Positions 1-7,546 of a DNA stretch of 13,320 bases are shown here, piece by piece. A program made the translations under genes and the position numbers. Where the stretch lies: assembly GCA_022843085.1 (NCBI GenBank), contig JALHOI010000034.1:1-13320 (forward strand), given 5' to 3'. The notes beneath the pieces were generated by a model. The model searched no databases. It saw nothing but the letters and a program-made list of their open reading frames with translations, and was not told the origin of the DNA. Each line of letters begins with the position of its first letter. The first letter of the stretch is position 1. The DNA is from Pseudobdellovibrionaceae bacterium (GTDB taxonomy: Bacteria; Bdellovibrionota; Bdellovibrionia; Bdellovibrionales; JAMPXM01).

Positions 1-1
1 C

Positions 2-220
2 GGACAAGGCGAACTAAAAAAAATCCGCTTTGACCCGCTCTTTTCCCTAAACCACACATGCGCCATGACAAGAGCCAACATGAATCGGCTTTTTCGAAGA
101 ACGTGGTGCACCACCAAACTCCCGGCGAGGCTTGGAGATCACTTTGCTATCTATGCGGTTTATCACAACGAAATGCTGAATCGCGGGCCCACGAGCGCAG
201 TGAGGTGGGCCAGTTCTTAA
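2..220 (+). CDS. C-terminal part of an IS1-like transposase-type protein (5' end outside window)
   Basis: Frame 2 is open from the window edge to a TAA at 218-220, giving 72 residues of the end of a protein. It contains an N-H-T near residue 18, then RLFRRTWCTTK at about residues 30-40, then a HFAIYAVYHNE segment. The spacing of a polar N-x-T, an R-L-x-R-(K/R)-T-x-x-x-(S/T)-K core and a later H...Y..(Y)HN resembles the C-terminal end of IS1-type DDE transposases and similar hypothetical proteins. This is recalled family resemblance, not a search result, and the spacing between N-x-T and R-L is about three residues longer than in classical IS1. The catalytic domain lies outside the window. Its stop overlaps the stop of the converging VKOR gene within TTAA. 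It may be an intact gene, a decayed element or an unrelated protein. Confidence 0.5.
   Translation, partial: GQGELKKIRFDPLFSLNHTCAMTRANMNRLFRRTWCTTKLPARLGDHFAIYAVYHNEMLNRGPTSAVRWASS
186..211. terminator. Inverted repeat at a convergent gene junction, possible terminator
   Basis: GGCCCAC (186-192) and GTGGGCC (205-211) form a perfect 7-bp stem around a 12-nt loop. It lies just past the stop of the minus-strand VKOR-DsbA gene and inside the end of the plus-strand transposase-like frame. There is no T run on either side, so it is not a textbook Rho-independent terminator. It could slow both converging polymerases or belong to a mobile-element end. Confidence 0.3.
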
Positions 221-1431
221 CGGCTTGGGATCGACTTGTAGACCGCATTCAAAACCGGAATCTGCGAACCCGCTGGTAAGAGTTTTCCGTTCGCGTAAAT
301 TGCGGGAGTGCCGCGAATGTTCAAAGCGGTTCCAAGTCTCGCCTGTGCGACGATTGCGGTTTTCGCAGCATCTGAATCGACGCAAGATTTCAGATCTTCA
401 GGAGGCATTTTAATTTCAGTCGCCAAGCTGTCGAGTCCGGAGCGAATGGCGTCGGCGGTTCTCCACTCTTCGAAGCGCGCGAAAACTCTCTCGTGTGCTT
501 CCCAACCTTTTTGCGCCTTGCTTCGAGCACACCACACTGCGCGAGCAAGCAGACAAGAGGCTCCGTTCGCCTGTTGAATAGATGTGTTGCATTCTCCGTC
601 GAGTGGCCACGAGTAAAATTCGAGTCGAATGTCGCTCTGGCTGTTGACGAATGCTTTGAGGGGCGCAACCGCAAGCTTGCAGTGAATGCAGCGGAAGTCT
701 GCAAATTCAACGATCGTCATCCTCGCTTCAGTCCTTGAAGGTCCCATCGCCAAAGGATCGGTTTCAGCAATTTCGATGACCGGATTCTGTTGCCAATCCT
801 GCAGCGCAGCGGCGGTACGTAAACCCGTATCTTGCCCATCTGTGTAGCCCGACCTCAATTGGTCGTTCAGAATGAAGCCCGAAATTCCAAATGCAAACAC
901 AACCCCGACAAAGCTAAGTTTGAATGTTGGCTTGAGGTTTGGTCTGAAGCCGAACCACGTTCCGATCATCGTACCGAAAGAGAGAACGTAGGTGCCGATG
1001 CAAAAGATGCAGAGCGAATTTAGGGCTGTAAGTGAAATTGCTCCCATTACGATGGAAGCGAGTACGAGTACCGTCGAAATCGAAAGAAGGCCGGTTCTGT
1101 TTGCAAGTTTACCGTCGCCCTCTGTCAATGGGTCCCACGCCGCAAGCGTGACAAATGCGAGATTTGCTAACAAACCCCACAGTGCCATAGGAACGCCCAA
1201 AAATTCAGACCATCGACTTGCGCTTGCGGCCGAGCAAGAGAACCGGTCCGAGATGTCGCACATGAGTTGCCCAGAAACCTCTCCGTAGTGGAGGTCATAA
1301 TGGCCTTTCAAAAGGTAGCCATGCACAAGCGCCGCACCGATTGCGCTTGCGATGGCGATCCATTTGAACGTGGATGATTCGGGTGATGATTCGATAGCCC
1401 TAGCCTGCTCGGTCGAAGATACTGTTTTCAT
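217..1431 (-). CDS. VKOR-DsbA fusion, membrane disulfide-bond-forming oxidoreductase
   Basis: This 404-residue protein joins a vitamin K epoxide reductase-like membrane domain to a periplasmic DsbA-like thioredoxin domain. In this family the DsbA part oxidises exported proteins and the VKOR part passes the electrons to quinone, replacing DsbA plus DsbB. Hydrophobic segments lie near residues 23-42, 79-98, 114-137, 141-162 and 171-188. The VKOR cysteines are the loop pair C58/C66 and the C141-I-F-C144 motif. The thioredoxin domain has the active site C248-I-H-C251 and the cis-proline loop GTPA (P376); further cysteines are at 281, 293, 301 and 350. The ATG at 1431 is preferred because AAGGAA lies a few bases upstream; an in-frame TTG at 1470 would add 13 residues. 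It is transcribed away from the ChaN-like gene, with 64 bp between the starts. The fusion assignment is firm; its clients are unknown. Confidence 0.92.
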   Translation of the reverse strand: MKTVSSTEQARAIESSPESSTFKWIAIASAIGAALVHGYLLKGHYDLHYGEVSGQLMCDISDRFSCSAASASRWSEFLGVPMALWGLLANLAFVTLAAWDPLTEGDGKLANRTGLLSISTVLVLASIVMGAISLTALNSLCIFCIGTYVLSFGTMIGTWFGFRPNLKPTFKLSFVGVVFAFGISGFILNDQLRSGYTDGQDTGLRTAAALQDWQQNPVIEIAETDPLAMGPSRTEARMTIVEFADFRCIHCKLAVAPLKAFVNSQSDIRLEFYSWPLDGECNTSIQQANGASCLLARAVWCARSKAQKGWEAHERVFARFEEWRTADAIRSGLDSLATEIKMPPEDLKSCVDSDAAKTAIVAQARLGTALNIRGTPAIYANGKLLPAGSQIPVLNAVYKSIPSR

Positions 1432-1495
1432 AAGTTCCTTATACTCATCGGAATCTGTGGTTGATGGCAAGGCTTTCAGCGCTCAAGATGGTAGT
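1432..1495. promoter_or_regulatory. Short divergent intergenic region between VKOR-DsbA and ChaN-like genes
   Basis: These 64 bp separate two divergent starts, so they and the adjoining gene ends should carry promoters for both directions. A TATACT (1440-1445, plus strand) matches a sigma-70 -10 box in five of six positions, but no good -35 sits at the right distance. On the minus strand a TTGCCA starting at 1470 could serve as a -35 box for a weak -10. Neither promoter is certain. Confidence 0.3.
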
Positions 1496-3214
1496 ATGGA
1501 TCGTGAATGGTTGAAGGTTCGTCGAACGCTTTTGAAGTCCGTTAAAGAAGACGTTCGCCTGCGGCTTGGTGATGACCCTGCAGACCTCAGGGCCTACGAG
1601 CTTGAGGCAAAAAAGCTTTCTAAAAGACGTTACCGCGTTTCGTCGAAGTCTGAGATTTTAGCAGAAATTGAAACCGCAGATATTGTTTACGGTGGTGACT
1701 TTCACGCGCACGGACCAGCGCAAAGAACTCATTTTAAAATTCTTCGACACTTGGCCCCGGAGCGACCGGTCATCGTAGCGCTCGAATGCTTCGACCCGAA
1801 AGCACAAAAACATCTTGATCTTTTTCTACGCGGTAAGCTCGACTCCGAGACGCTGCGCAAAAGAGCGCACTGGGATGAACGATGGGGTTTTCCATTTGAA
1901 AACTATAAAGCTTTAATTGAACTTGCAAAGCGAAGAGGCTGGCGGGTCGAGGCAATCGGAACTTCGCAAGGCGAGACGTTGGGTGCGCAAGGTCTAAGCC
2001 GCCAAGATGCTTCGACCGCTAAAAAGCTGAAAGAAATCATGCTGCGGTCGCCTGGCTCGCTTGTCTACGTGGTGATTGGAGAATTGCACCTTTCGCATTT
2101 GCCTGAACGAGTCTCGCAAGAATTCTCGAGGCGGCGCGAAGTAAGTCTGCGGGAAGTTGCAATTCACATAAACGCTGAGGCTGTTTACTTTCAGCTTGCG
2201 GCAAAAGATCTCGAACACTCGGTCGATGTCATCCGCTATACCGATAGAAAGCGGTTCGCCGCTGGTCATGGGAAGAAGCCAGCTGCAAGCGGCAAGCTCA
2301 CACGGTTTTGTGTGTTAAGTTCCCCGCCGTGGGTGCCCTGGCAGAGTTATCTGCTTCATCTTGATAAGTCGATGGAGCTTGCGTGGTCCGATGAAGCAGG
2401 CGAGACCGATGATTTTGATCCGACCGACCACGTTTTGAAGCTGGCCGAGTGGATTGCGGCCGACCTCGGTCTGAAAGATGTCGTAACGAAAGAAAAGACG
2501 CACGATCTTGCAGTTTACAGTGCCTCCGACGCGAAGCTGTGGAGAAAGACAGAAACGTCGCTGACCGGAGCCGATCTCGAGACCGCGCGACGGATGCTAG
2601 TGAAGGGACGCAGCTTTATGCTGCCAGCAGCGGGGGTCGGGTGCCTTGCGCAAATGACTGTCAACCATGCGTCTCATCTCGCAAGCGAGTATTTGCAGAT
2701 GAAAGCCAGCCGACGGAAAAGGCAAGTTTGGAAGTTTCCCCACGACTTTCAGGCGGCGATTTTAGTTGAGGCGCTGGCTTACTTCGGATCGAAGCAGGTG
2801 AACCACAAGCGCCAGGCCGAAACCATTTCTGATCTAAGAACCGAGCTGCAGACCATTCAACCTACAGACGAAGGTCGAGATGCCTTGCGGCTGGCGCTTG
2901 ATCAGCGCGTTGCCGAGCTTGTGTATTTTCACCAGGGCCGCAGGCGAAAACGACTCGTAAAACCGAGCCGCTCGGGTAGTTATCTAGAGGCGGCTTTAAT
3001 TTTGGGAAGAATGATGGGCGAGAGGTTGTATGGAGCTTACCGAGCCCGTAAGATTTCAAAGAGGGAGATCGCGTCGATTTTCAAGACCGATGTCTTGCGG
3101 CAAGATTTTGGTCGGCAGTACGACGCGATCACAGTGAAACTTGCGCGAGCCGTCGGAACTGAAATAGCTCCGAGTGGTTTGATGCCGGTCAAAGGTCGAC
3201 GCGAAAGACTTTGA
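1496..3214 (+). CDS. ChaN/Tiki-superfamily-like protein with long C-terminal extension
   Basis: The first 270 or so of 572 residues resemble the ChaN-like (DUF399, haem-binding uptake, Tiki superfamily) fold. Visible marks are GGDFH (66-70), ALECF (95-99), H-W-D-E-R-W-G followed by FENY (125-137) and GELHLS (195-200); these conserved His and Glu residues form the putative metal or haem site of the family. Residues from about 300 to 572 are a helical, charged extension that I do not recognise; it includes HASHLASEYL and ends in a basic tail. There is no signal peptide or lipobox, unlike classical ChaN lipoproteins, so a cytoplasmic location is likely. The ATG at 1496 was chosen because the frame upstream of it overlaps the 5' end of the divergent VKOR gene and reads as low-quality protein; no clear Shine-Dalgarno sequence is visible. 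It is followed after 34 bp by the GYF-domain gene, probably in one operon. The enzymatic role is unknown. Confidence 0.8.
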   Translation: MDREWLKVRRTLLKSVKEDVRLRLGDDPADLRAYELEAKKLSKRRYRVSSKSEILAEIETADIVYGGDFHAHGPAQRTHFKILRHLAPERPVIVALECFDPKAQKHLDLFLRGKLDSETLRKRAHWDERWGFPFENYKALIELAKRRGWRVEAIGTSQGETLGAQGLSRQDASTAKKLKEIMLRSPGSLVYVVIGELHLSHLPERVSQEFSRRREVSLREVAIHINAEAVYFQLAAKDLEHSVDVIRYTDRKRFAAGHGKKPAASGKLTRFCVLSSPPWVPWQSYLLHLDKSMELAWSDEAGETDDFDPTDHVLKLAEWIAADLGLKDVVTKEKTHDLAVYSASDAKLWRKTETSLTGADLETARRMLVKGRSFMLPAAGVGCLAQMTVNHASHLASEYLQMKASRRKRQVWKFPHDFQAAILVEALAYFGSKQVNHKRQAETISDLRTELQTIQPTDEGRDALRLALDQRVAELVYFHQGRRRKRLVKPSRSGSYLEAALILGRMMGERLYGAYRARKISKREIASIFKTDVLRQDFGRQYDAITVKLARAVGTEIAPSGLMPVKGRRERL

Positions 3215-3248
3215 AAAGTCAAAAAGGCTGAAAAAGGGAGAGACACGG

Positions 3249-5363
3249 ATGTCTCAGGAAAATTTAAAGGGCGCTCAGATGACGGCTTGGTACGTCAGTA
3301 AGAACGGCGAGGCGAGTGGTCCTTTCGCGACGGACATGGTTTTATCGATGCTTCGTCAGGGTCAGCTTCTGGGGCTCGATTTGGTTTTTCGTGAGGGTGA
3401 AATCGAGTGGAGACCCGCCGCGAGTTTTCGAGAATTGAAGCTCGAAGTCTCAGCCAGTTTAGCCGGTCAAAAAGCTTCCGATAAAGCAGTTCAACAATCG
3501 CCATCACAATCTTTCGAGCCTTCGTCGGGAGTGTCTTCAGCCGGCGATTCGCACGGTCATGAAGGTCTGACCCCGAATCGCACACAGAGCAGTGCTGGCG
3601 CACTTGATTCACGCGGAGCTCGTGCGTTGTCATGGATCGTACTGCGGCCGCATTCGAGCACATACTTGCAGGAAGGTCCGTTCGATACACAAGCGATCAT
3701 CGACGGGCTACAGGTCGGTCGATTTCAATTTTCGCAATACGCTTGGCATGTTGGAATGAACCAGTGGATGCGCATCGGCGATCTGCGAGAGTTCGATCGG
3801 CGTTCAAGGTCTCGCGAATCGAAGCCTCATGTCCCGCCGCCATTGCCAGACCCGATTGCGGCCGTCCTCCTCGAAGATGATGGCGATTCTGAAGCTGAAG
3901 AGTTTCACATCACCATGCGCGGCCTAGCGAAGCATGACGTGACTCCGAATCCTCTCGACTCGATGCAAGCATTGAAAGCGGCTCTTAGCGTCAACTCTTC
4001 GAGCGCGGTAGGAATCGGCGGAGCCGCAGCTGAAAGCCCCGAAGACAAGTCGGCTCAACAAAAAGCGAACAAGGCGGCATCTTTGGTTTCGACGCCAAAT
4101 CTTGCGGGAGTACCATGGGAGCAAGACGTATCTGACGGTTATGCGGCATCGGTTGAACTTATCGACGATGAAAACAGTGGAATCGATCTTAGGCACGATC
4201 GTACGCCGGCTGTAGAGCCGCAAATCGGGCCTGACTCTGGCAAAGTCACGGATTCCGATGGCCTCACGCAGCTTGATCAAACACCGCTTCCGTTTCTGCC
4301 GCCAGTATCTCGACGTGTTGTAAAAGACGCGTGGACAAAATGGGGTCGCCACGCAGCTGCGGGTGTTCAAGCTCTTGTCGCACTCGTCTTTTTCGCCCAC
4401 CTCGTGACGACTCCTGCTGAATCTTTGCGGCAGAAGCCCGCTGTTAAATTGGATTCAGCACCAGATTTGAAATCGCAACAAGCGGCCTCACCTCAGATTG
4501 AGAGTGTAGAAAAGCAAAGTGCGAGCGATCTGCCTGTGGGGCAAAATTCTGGCCAAAGTAATGGCCAAAGTAATGGCCAGACTTTGAGCGTCGTCTCTGG
4601 GCCGCAGGTACCTGCTGCGTCGCTTTCTGATTTCAATATCGTCGGGCTGAAGCTTGATCGGCCTGATGGCCAGCTTGTGATTCAAGGTTCTGTGCCTCTA
4701 GGTGTGCCGATCGCTGTGACGTTTAAAGGGCGCCTTGGCCAGATTCTCTCAAAAATGAGCGTTCGCAAAACTGTTTCCGTGAGTCGAAAGGGTGGCGAAT
4801 TGCCCACTCTTAAATTGACGGACCTAAAGCTGCCAGCCGGCGCATACACTGTCGAAGTTGATGCGGGAGGAGCTCGAACTAGAAACGAGATTTTCATTGG
4901 CACTCGAGACAAAAAGTTTTTGGATCGGCTTGAAACGCATCTGCGTGAGATTTCGTTTGAAACCCAGAGTCAAAAGAAGGCACTTTTTTACGCGGCGAAA
5001 GAACTCGATATTTTGGCTCGCGATCTTGCGCAAAATTACGGTCAACTTCGAACGAAACCCGAGCAATGGTCGGCATTCTTTAAAGGCTGGAATAAGAAGG
5101 TCGAGACCGTGCAACGAACTTTGGCAGACATCGGGAAGAAAACTTCAGATGATCAGGCGTATCCCGAAGAAACGGCTCAGCTCTTTCAGGCCTTCACAAG
5201 CCTCAACGACGTTGCAAGTCAGTACGACCAGGCGACCCGGCAAAGCCGCGATATTGCGAGCGATGCTTTAGCCGAATTGATTTCGGAGCTTTCTCGCCAG
5301 AAAGCAGCTATTGGCGAAGCAACGGCAAGACCGACCGCCGATACACCAGACGGTATGCTCTAG
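3249..5363 (+). CDS. Tandem GYF_2-domain single-pass membrane protein with periplasmic beta domain
   Basis: Of 704 residues, two GYF_2-type modules are visible. One is at about 13-62 (WYVSKNG, GPF, W54) and one at about 129-182 (W129, EGPF, W173). This domain usually mediates protein contacts through a G-P-F and tryptophan surface. A long acidic, Ser/Ala/Pro-rich linker follows to about 360. A hydrophobic stretch at about 365-389 is flanked upstream by basic residues (RRVVK, KWGRH). With no N-terminal signal peptide, this predicts the GYF modules inside the cell and the C-terminus in the periplasm. The outer part has a Gln/Ser-rich linker with GQSN repeats, a beta-rich Ig-like stretch (about 457-554) and a helical tail (555-690). 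AGGGAG at 3235-3240 supports the ATG at 3249; a second ATG at 3279, with AAGGG upstream, would start closer to the first GYF module. It probably forms an operon with the ChaN-like gene. Function unknown. Confidence 0.85.
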   Translation: MSQENLKGAQMTAWYVSKNGEASGPFATDMVLSMLRQGQLLGLDLVFREGEIEWRPAASFRELKLEVSASLAGQKASDKAVQQSPSQSFEPSSGVSSAGDSHGHEGLTPNRTQSSAGALDSRGARALSWIVLRPHSSTYLQEGPFDTQAIIDGLQVGRFQFSQYAWHVGMNQWMRIGDLREFDRRSRSRESKPHVPPPLPDPIAAVLLEDDGDSEAEEFHITMRGLAKHDVTPNPLDSMQALKAALSVNSSSAVGIGGAAAESPEDKSAQQKANKAASLVSTPNLAGVPWEQDVSDGYAASVELIDDENSGIDLRHDRTPAVEPQIGPDSGKVTDSDGLTQLDQTPLPFLPPVSRRVVKDAWTKWGRHAAAGVQALVALVFFAHLVTTPAESLRQKPAVKLDSAPDLKSQQAASPQIESVEKQSASDLPVGQNSGQSNGQSNGQTLSVVSGPQVPAASLSDFNIVGLKLDRPDGQLVIQGSVPLGVPIAVTFKGRLGQILSKMSVRKTVSVSRKGGELPTLKLTDLKLPAGAYTVEVDAGGARTRNEIFIGTRDKKFLDRLETHLREISFETQSQKKALFYAAKELDILARDLAQNYGQLRTKPEQWSAFFKGWNKKVETVQRTLADIGKKTSDDQAYPEETAQLFQAFTSLNDVASQYDQATRQSRDIASDALAELISELSRQKAAIGEATARPTADTPDGML
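4551..4580 (+). repeat. Short in-frame 12-bp tandem repeat encoding GQSN
   Basis: GGCCAAAGTAAT occurs twice in a row (4551-4562, 4563-4574) with a third partial copy (4575-4580), and encodes Gly-Gln-Ser-Asn. It lies in the periplasmic linker just outside the membrane segment of the GYF protein. A degenerate copy seems to precede it. Such in-frame units can change linker length by slippage without breaking the frame. Confidence 0.8.
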
Positions 5364-5386
5364 GTGGTATTGCGATCACTGCGCCG

Positions 5387-5399
5387 GCTTCTTAGAAGC
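5387..5399. terminator. Small hairpin between converging GYF and HU genes
   Basis: GCTTC-TTA-GAAGC forms a 5-bp stem with a 3-nt loop in the 43-bp gap between the stop of the GYF gene and the stop of the HU gene. AT-rich sequence follows on the plus side (AAATTTATTTAA). It may act as a weak bidirectional terminator, but the stem is short. Confidence 0.3.
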
Positions 5400-5406
5400 G
5401 CGAAAT

Positions 5407-5679
5407 TTATTTAAGAAGTTCCTTAAAATCTTTGCCTGGCTTGAACTTCGGCACTTTGGTCGCTGGGATGACAAGCTTTGTCCCTGTCTTTGGATTGCGT
5501 CCAGCGCGCGCCTGGCGAGACGTCATGCAAAACGTACCGAAACCAACGAGCTTCACTTCATCGCCTTTCGCGACCGCTTTCGAGATGATTTCGAGAGCTG
5601 CGTCGAGCACACCTTCGGACTGCACTTTGGAAAGTTTCGTCTTCGATGCAACTTTGTCGATGAGTTCAGCTTTATTCAC
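5407..5679 (-). CDS. HU-family histone-like DNA-binding protein
   Basis: This 90-residue protein is the full usual length of HU. It binds DNA as a dimer, bends it and helps organise the nucleoid. The start (NKAELIDKV), GFGTF (46-50), R-x-A-R-x-GRNPKTG (55-66) and IPA (71-73), with the intercalating proline in the beta arm, are all present. The GTG at 5679 is chosen because HU proteins begin exactly here and GGGGG lies upstream; the open frame continues to 5772 but that extension is not HU-like. A cysteine at position 51 follows the GFGTF motif, where I do not expect one. The gene is divergent from argS and convergent with the GYF gene, so it is probably transcribed alone. HU versus IHF cannot be fully separated by eye, but the sequence is HU-type. 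Confidence 0.95.
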   Translation of the reverse strand: MNKAELIDKVASKTKLSKVQSEGVLDAALEIISKAVAKGDEVKLVGFGTFCMTSRQARAGRNPKTGTKLVIPATKVPKFKPGKDFKELLK

Positions 5680-5719
5680 CTTTAGGCCCCCAAGAAATGA
5701 ATAAGAGAGAAGATCGTAA

Positions 5720-5748
5720 GATCTAGGATCGGTCTGGTTTCTGGTCAA
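5720..5748 (-). promoter_or_regulatory. Candidate sigma-70 promoter for the HU gene
   Basis: On the minus strand TTGACC (5748-5743) matches a -35 box in five of six positions. TAGATC (5725-5720) follows after 17 bp as a weak -10. A start near 5713 would give a leader of about 34 nt before the GTG at 5679, containing the GGGGG ribosome site. The -10 is poor, so confidence is moderate. Confidence 0.45.
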
Positions 5749-5763
5749 GCCTTCTGATATTTT
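5735..5763 (+). promoter_or_regulatory. Possible argS promoter implying a very short leader
   Basis: TATTTT (5758-5763) is a plausible -10 box, with a poor -35 (TGGTTT, 5735-5740) 17 bp upstream. Transcription would then begin at about 5770, almost on the argS ATG at 5771. No Shine-Dalgarno sequence is visible upstream of that ATG, which fits a leaderless message, but the evidence is only positional. Confidence 0.3.
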
Positions 5764-5770
5764 AGATCTC

Positions 5771-7540
5771 ATGTTGCGACGACTTCGACACGAAACTGCA
5801 GATTATTTAGCTAACGAGTTGCGAAATCTCTTGCCGGACCAAAATTTGATTTCGGCAGAGAATTTGGTTGCAGTTTTGGAACCGCCAAAAAAACTCGACC
5901 ACGGTCATTTGGCTTTTCCGGTCTTTCCGCTAGCAAAACAGCTTCGTCAACCGCCTGCTTTGGTCGCGTCGCAAATCGCAGCGCTTCTGAAAAGCCGAAT
6001 TGATGCCAACGCTGAATCGACCAAAGCGATCGGGCTCGTTCGCGCGGAACCCGCAGGTGGATTCTTGAATCTTACGTTTTCTGATGAATCAATGCAGTCT
6101 CGACTGTTCCATGCGGTCGCGACTGAAGGCGATCGGCTGGGGTATTCGTCGCTTGGACGTGGCCAACGCGTCGTGATCGATTATTCATCACCTAACGTCG
6201 CAAAGCCGATGCACGTCGGCCATTTACGAGCAACTGCAATTGGTCAGGCAATAAGAAATTTGGCTGAAACGCAAGGCTACGAGGTGACAGGCCTGAATCA
6301 TTTAGGCGATTGGGGTGTGCAGTTCGGAAAACTGGCGTGGGCCTTTCGCGAATGGGGATCACAGTACGACTTTAAGGGTCAGCCGTTTAAATCATTGTTT
6401 GATATCTACGTACGATTCCATGAGGAAGCAGAAAAAAACCCCGAGCTCGAGGCAAAAGGATCACTCGTATTCAAAGAGCTCGAGCAGGGAAGTCGGGACG
6501 TCGAAGAGATCTGGAAGATGTTCGTCAAAATCTCGCTCGTCGAGTATCAGCGGCTATGGGATTTGCTGGGCGTAAAACACGATTTGGTTCGAGGTGAATC
6601 GTTTTACAACGATCGCCTGAAGCCGGTTGAAGATATGCTTGCCGGAAAAGGTTTGCTAAAAGAAAGCGAGGGCGCCGTTGTCGTCGATCTTGGTGAAGAG
6701 ATGCCTCCTTGCTTGATTCGCAAAAGTGACGGCGCCTCGCTTTATGCGACTCGCGATCTTGCGAGCGCCATGTATCGAATGACCGAGCTCAAGGCTGACC
6801 TGAACCTTTACGTTGTCGGGTTTGATCAGTCGCTTCACTTTAAGCAGGTTTTTAAAGTCTTAGAACTTGCCGGTTTTGATTGGGTCAAAAATTGCCACCA
6901 TATTTCTTTCGGACTTTATAGGTTCAAAGAAGGCATGAAGATGTCGACTCGAAAAGGGAACGTCATTTTTCTAGAGGACGTTTTGAATCAAGCGATTGAT
7001 CGAACCGCGAAGTTGATCGCGGCAAAAAACCCTTTGCTGTCGGCGGCTGAACAAAAGTCGATTGCTCAAGATGTCGGCGTCGGTGCAGTGATTTTCGGAG
7101 ACTTGCTTTTCGACCGAGTAAAGAACGTCGAGTTCGACTGGGAGCGCATCCTGAGCTTCGAAGGTGATAGCGGCCCTTACGTTCAGTACATGTATGTGCG
7201 CTGCGCAAGTTTGGTTCGAAAATACAAAGATGAGCGCGGTAAAATACCGGCGCAGACCGACGTTGCATGCTTAAGTCAGCCAGACGAGCGCGAGTTGATT
7301 CGTATTCTATTGGGGTACGATGAGACTTTGGCCGCTGCATTTCGAATTTTTAAGCCGAACATCCTAGCCCAATATCTGCTAGAGGTTTGCGCTGCATTTT
7401 CTCGCTTTTATCATAACAATCGAATTCTTGGCGAAGCATCGGAGATCGAGACGTCCCGTATGGCGCTTGTTCAGGCGACGCAAGCTGTCTTGTTTCAGGG
7501 GCTTCGCAATCTTTCGATTCGTGCACCTGAAAAGATGTGA
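5771..7540 (+). CDS. argS: Arginyl-tRNA synthetase
   Basis: ArgS charges tRNA-Arg with arginine using ATP, in the cytoplasm. The 589 residues match the usual length. The N-terminal tRNA-binding (Arg_tRNA_synt_N) region covers about 1-105 and includes the GGFLN element (96-100). The class I catalytic core carries SSPNVAKPMHVGH, with the HIGH-type motif HVGH at 148-151, and the KMSKS counterpart KMSTRKGN at 390-397. The C-terminal anticodon-binding helical domain contains SGPYVQY and ends with the typical APEKM. Its start has no visible Shine-Dalgarno sequence. The RlmM-like methyltransferase gene begins 7 bp after the stop, so the two are probably cotranscribed, grouping two translation functions. 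It diverges from the HU gene across 91 bp. Confidence 0.98.
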   Translation: MLRRLRHETADYLANELRNLLPDQNLISAENLVAVLEPPKKLDHGHLAFPVFPLAKQLRQPPALVASQIAALLKSRIDANAESTKAIGLVRAEPAGGFLNLTFSDESMQSRLFHAVATEGDRLGYSSLGRGQRVVIDYSSPNVAKPMHVGHLRATAIGQAIRNLAETQGYEVTGLNHLGDWGVQFGKLAWAFREWGSQYDFKGQPFKSLFDIYVRFHEEAEKNPELEAKGSLVFKELEQGSRDVEEIWKMFVKISLVEYQRLWDLLGVKHDLVRGESFYNDRLKPVEDMLAGKGLLKESEGAVVVDLGEEMPPCLIRKSDGASLYATRDLASAMYRMTELKADLNLYVVGFDQSLHFKQVFKVLELAGFDWVKNCHHISFGLYRFKEGMKMSTRKGNVIFLEDVLNQAIDRTAKLIAAKNPLLSAAEQKSIAQDVGVGAVIFGDLLFDRVKNVEFDWERILSFEGDSGPYVQYMYVRCASLVRKYKDERGKIPAQTDVACLSQPDERELIRILLGYDETLAAAFRIFKPNILAQYLLEVCAAFSRFYHNNRILGEASEIETSRMALVQATQAVLFQGLRNLSIRAPEKM

Positions 7541-7546
7541 TTCTTC

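Noticed and set aside
47..1288. Several plus- and minus-strand frames of 60-112 residues lying across the VKOR-DsbA gene
   Set aside because: They overlap a well-supported conserved gene, show no recognisable motifs and have no ribosome sites.
1352..1495. Upstream extension of the ChaN-like frame starting at 1352
   Set aside because: It lies mostly on top of the 5' end of the divergent VKOR-DsbA gene and reads as non-conserved sequence; the ATG at 1496 gives a cleaner start.
3295..5271. Antisense and shifted frames of up to 158 residues inside the GYF gene
   Set aside because: Arg/Ser-rich shadow translations with no motif and no initiation signals; the GYF frame carries clear domains.
5680..5772. 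N-terminal extension of the HU frame to 5772
   Set aside because: HU proteins start at the NKAELID stretch; the extension covers the promoter region and the argS start and has no HU-like sequence.
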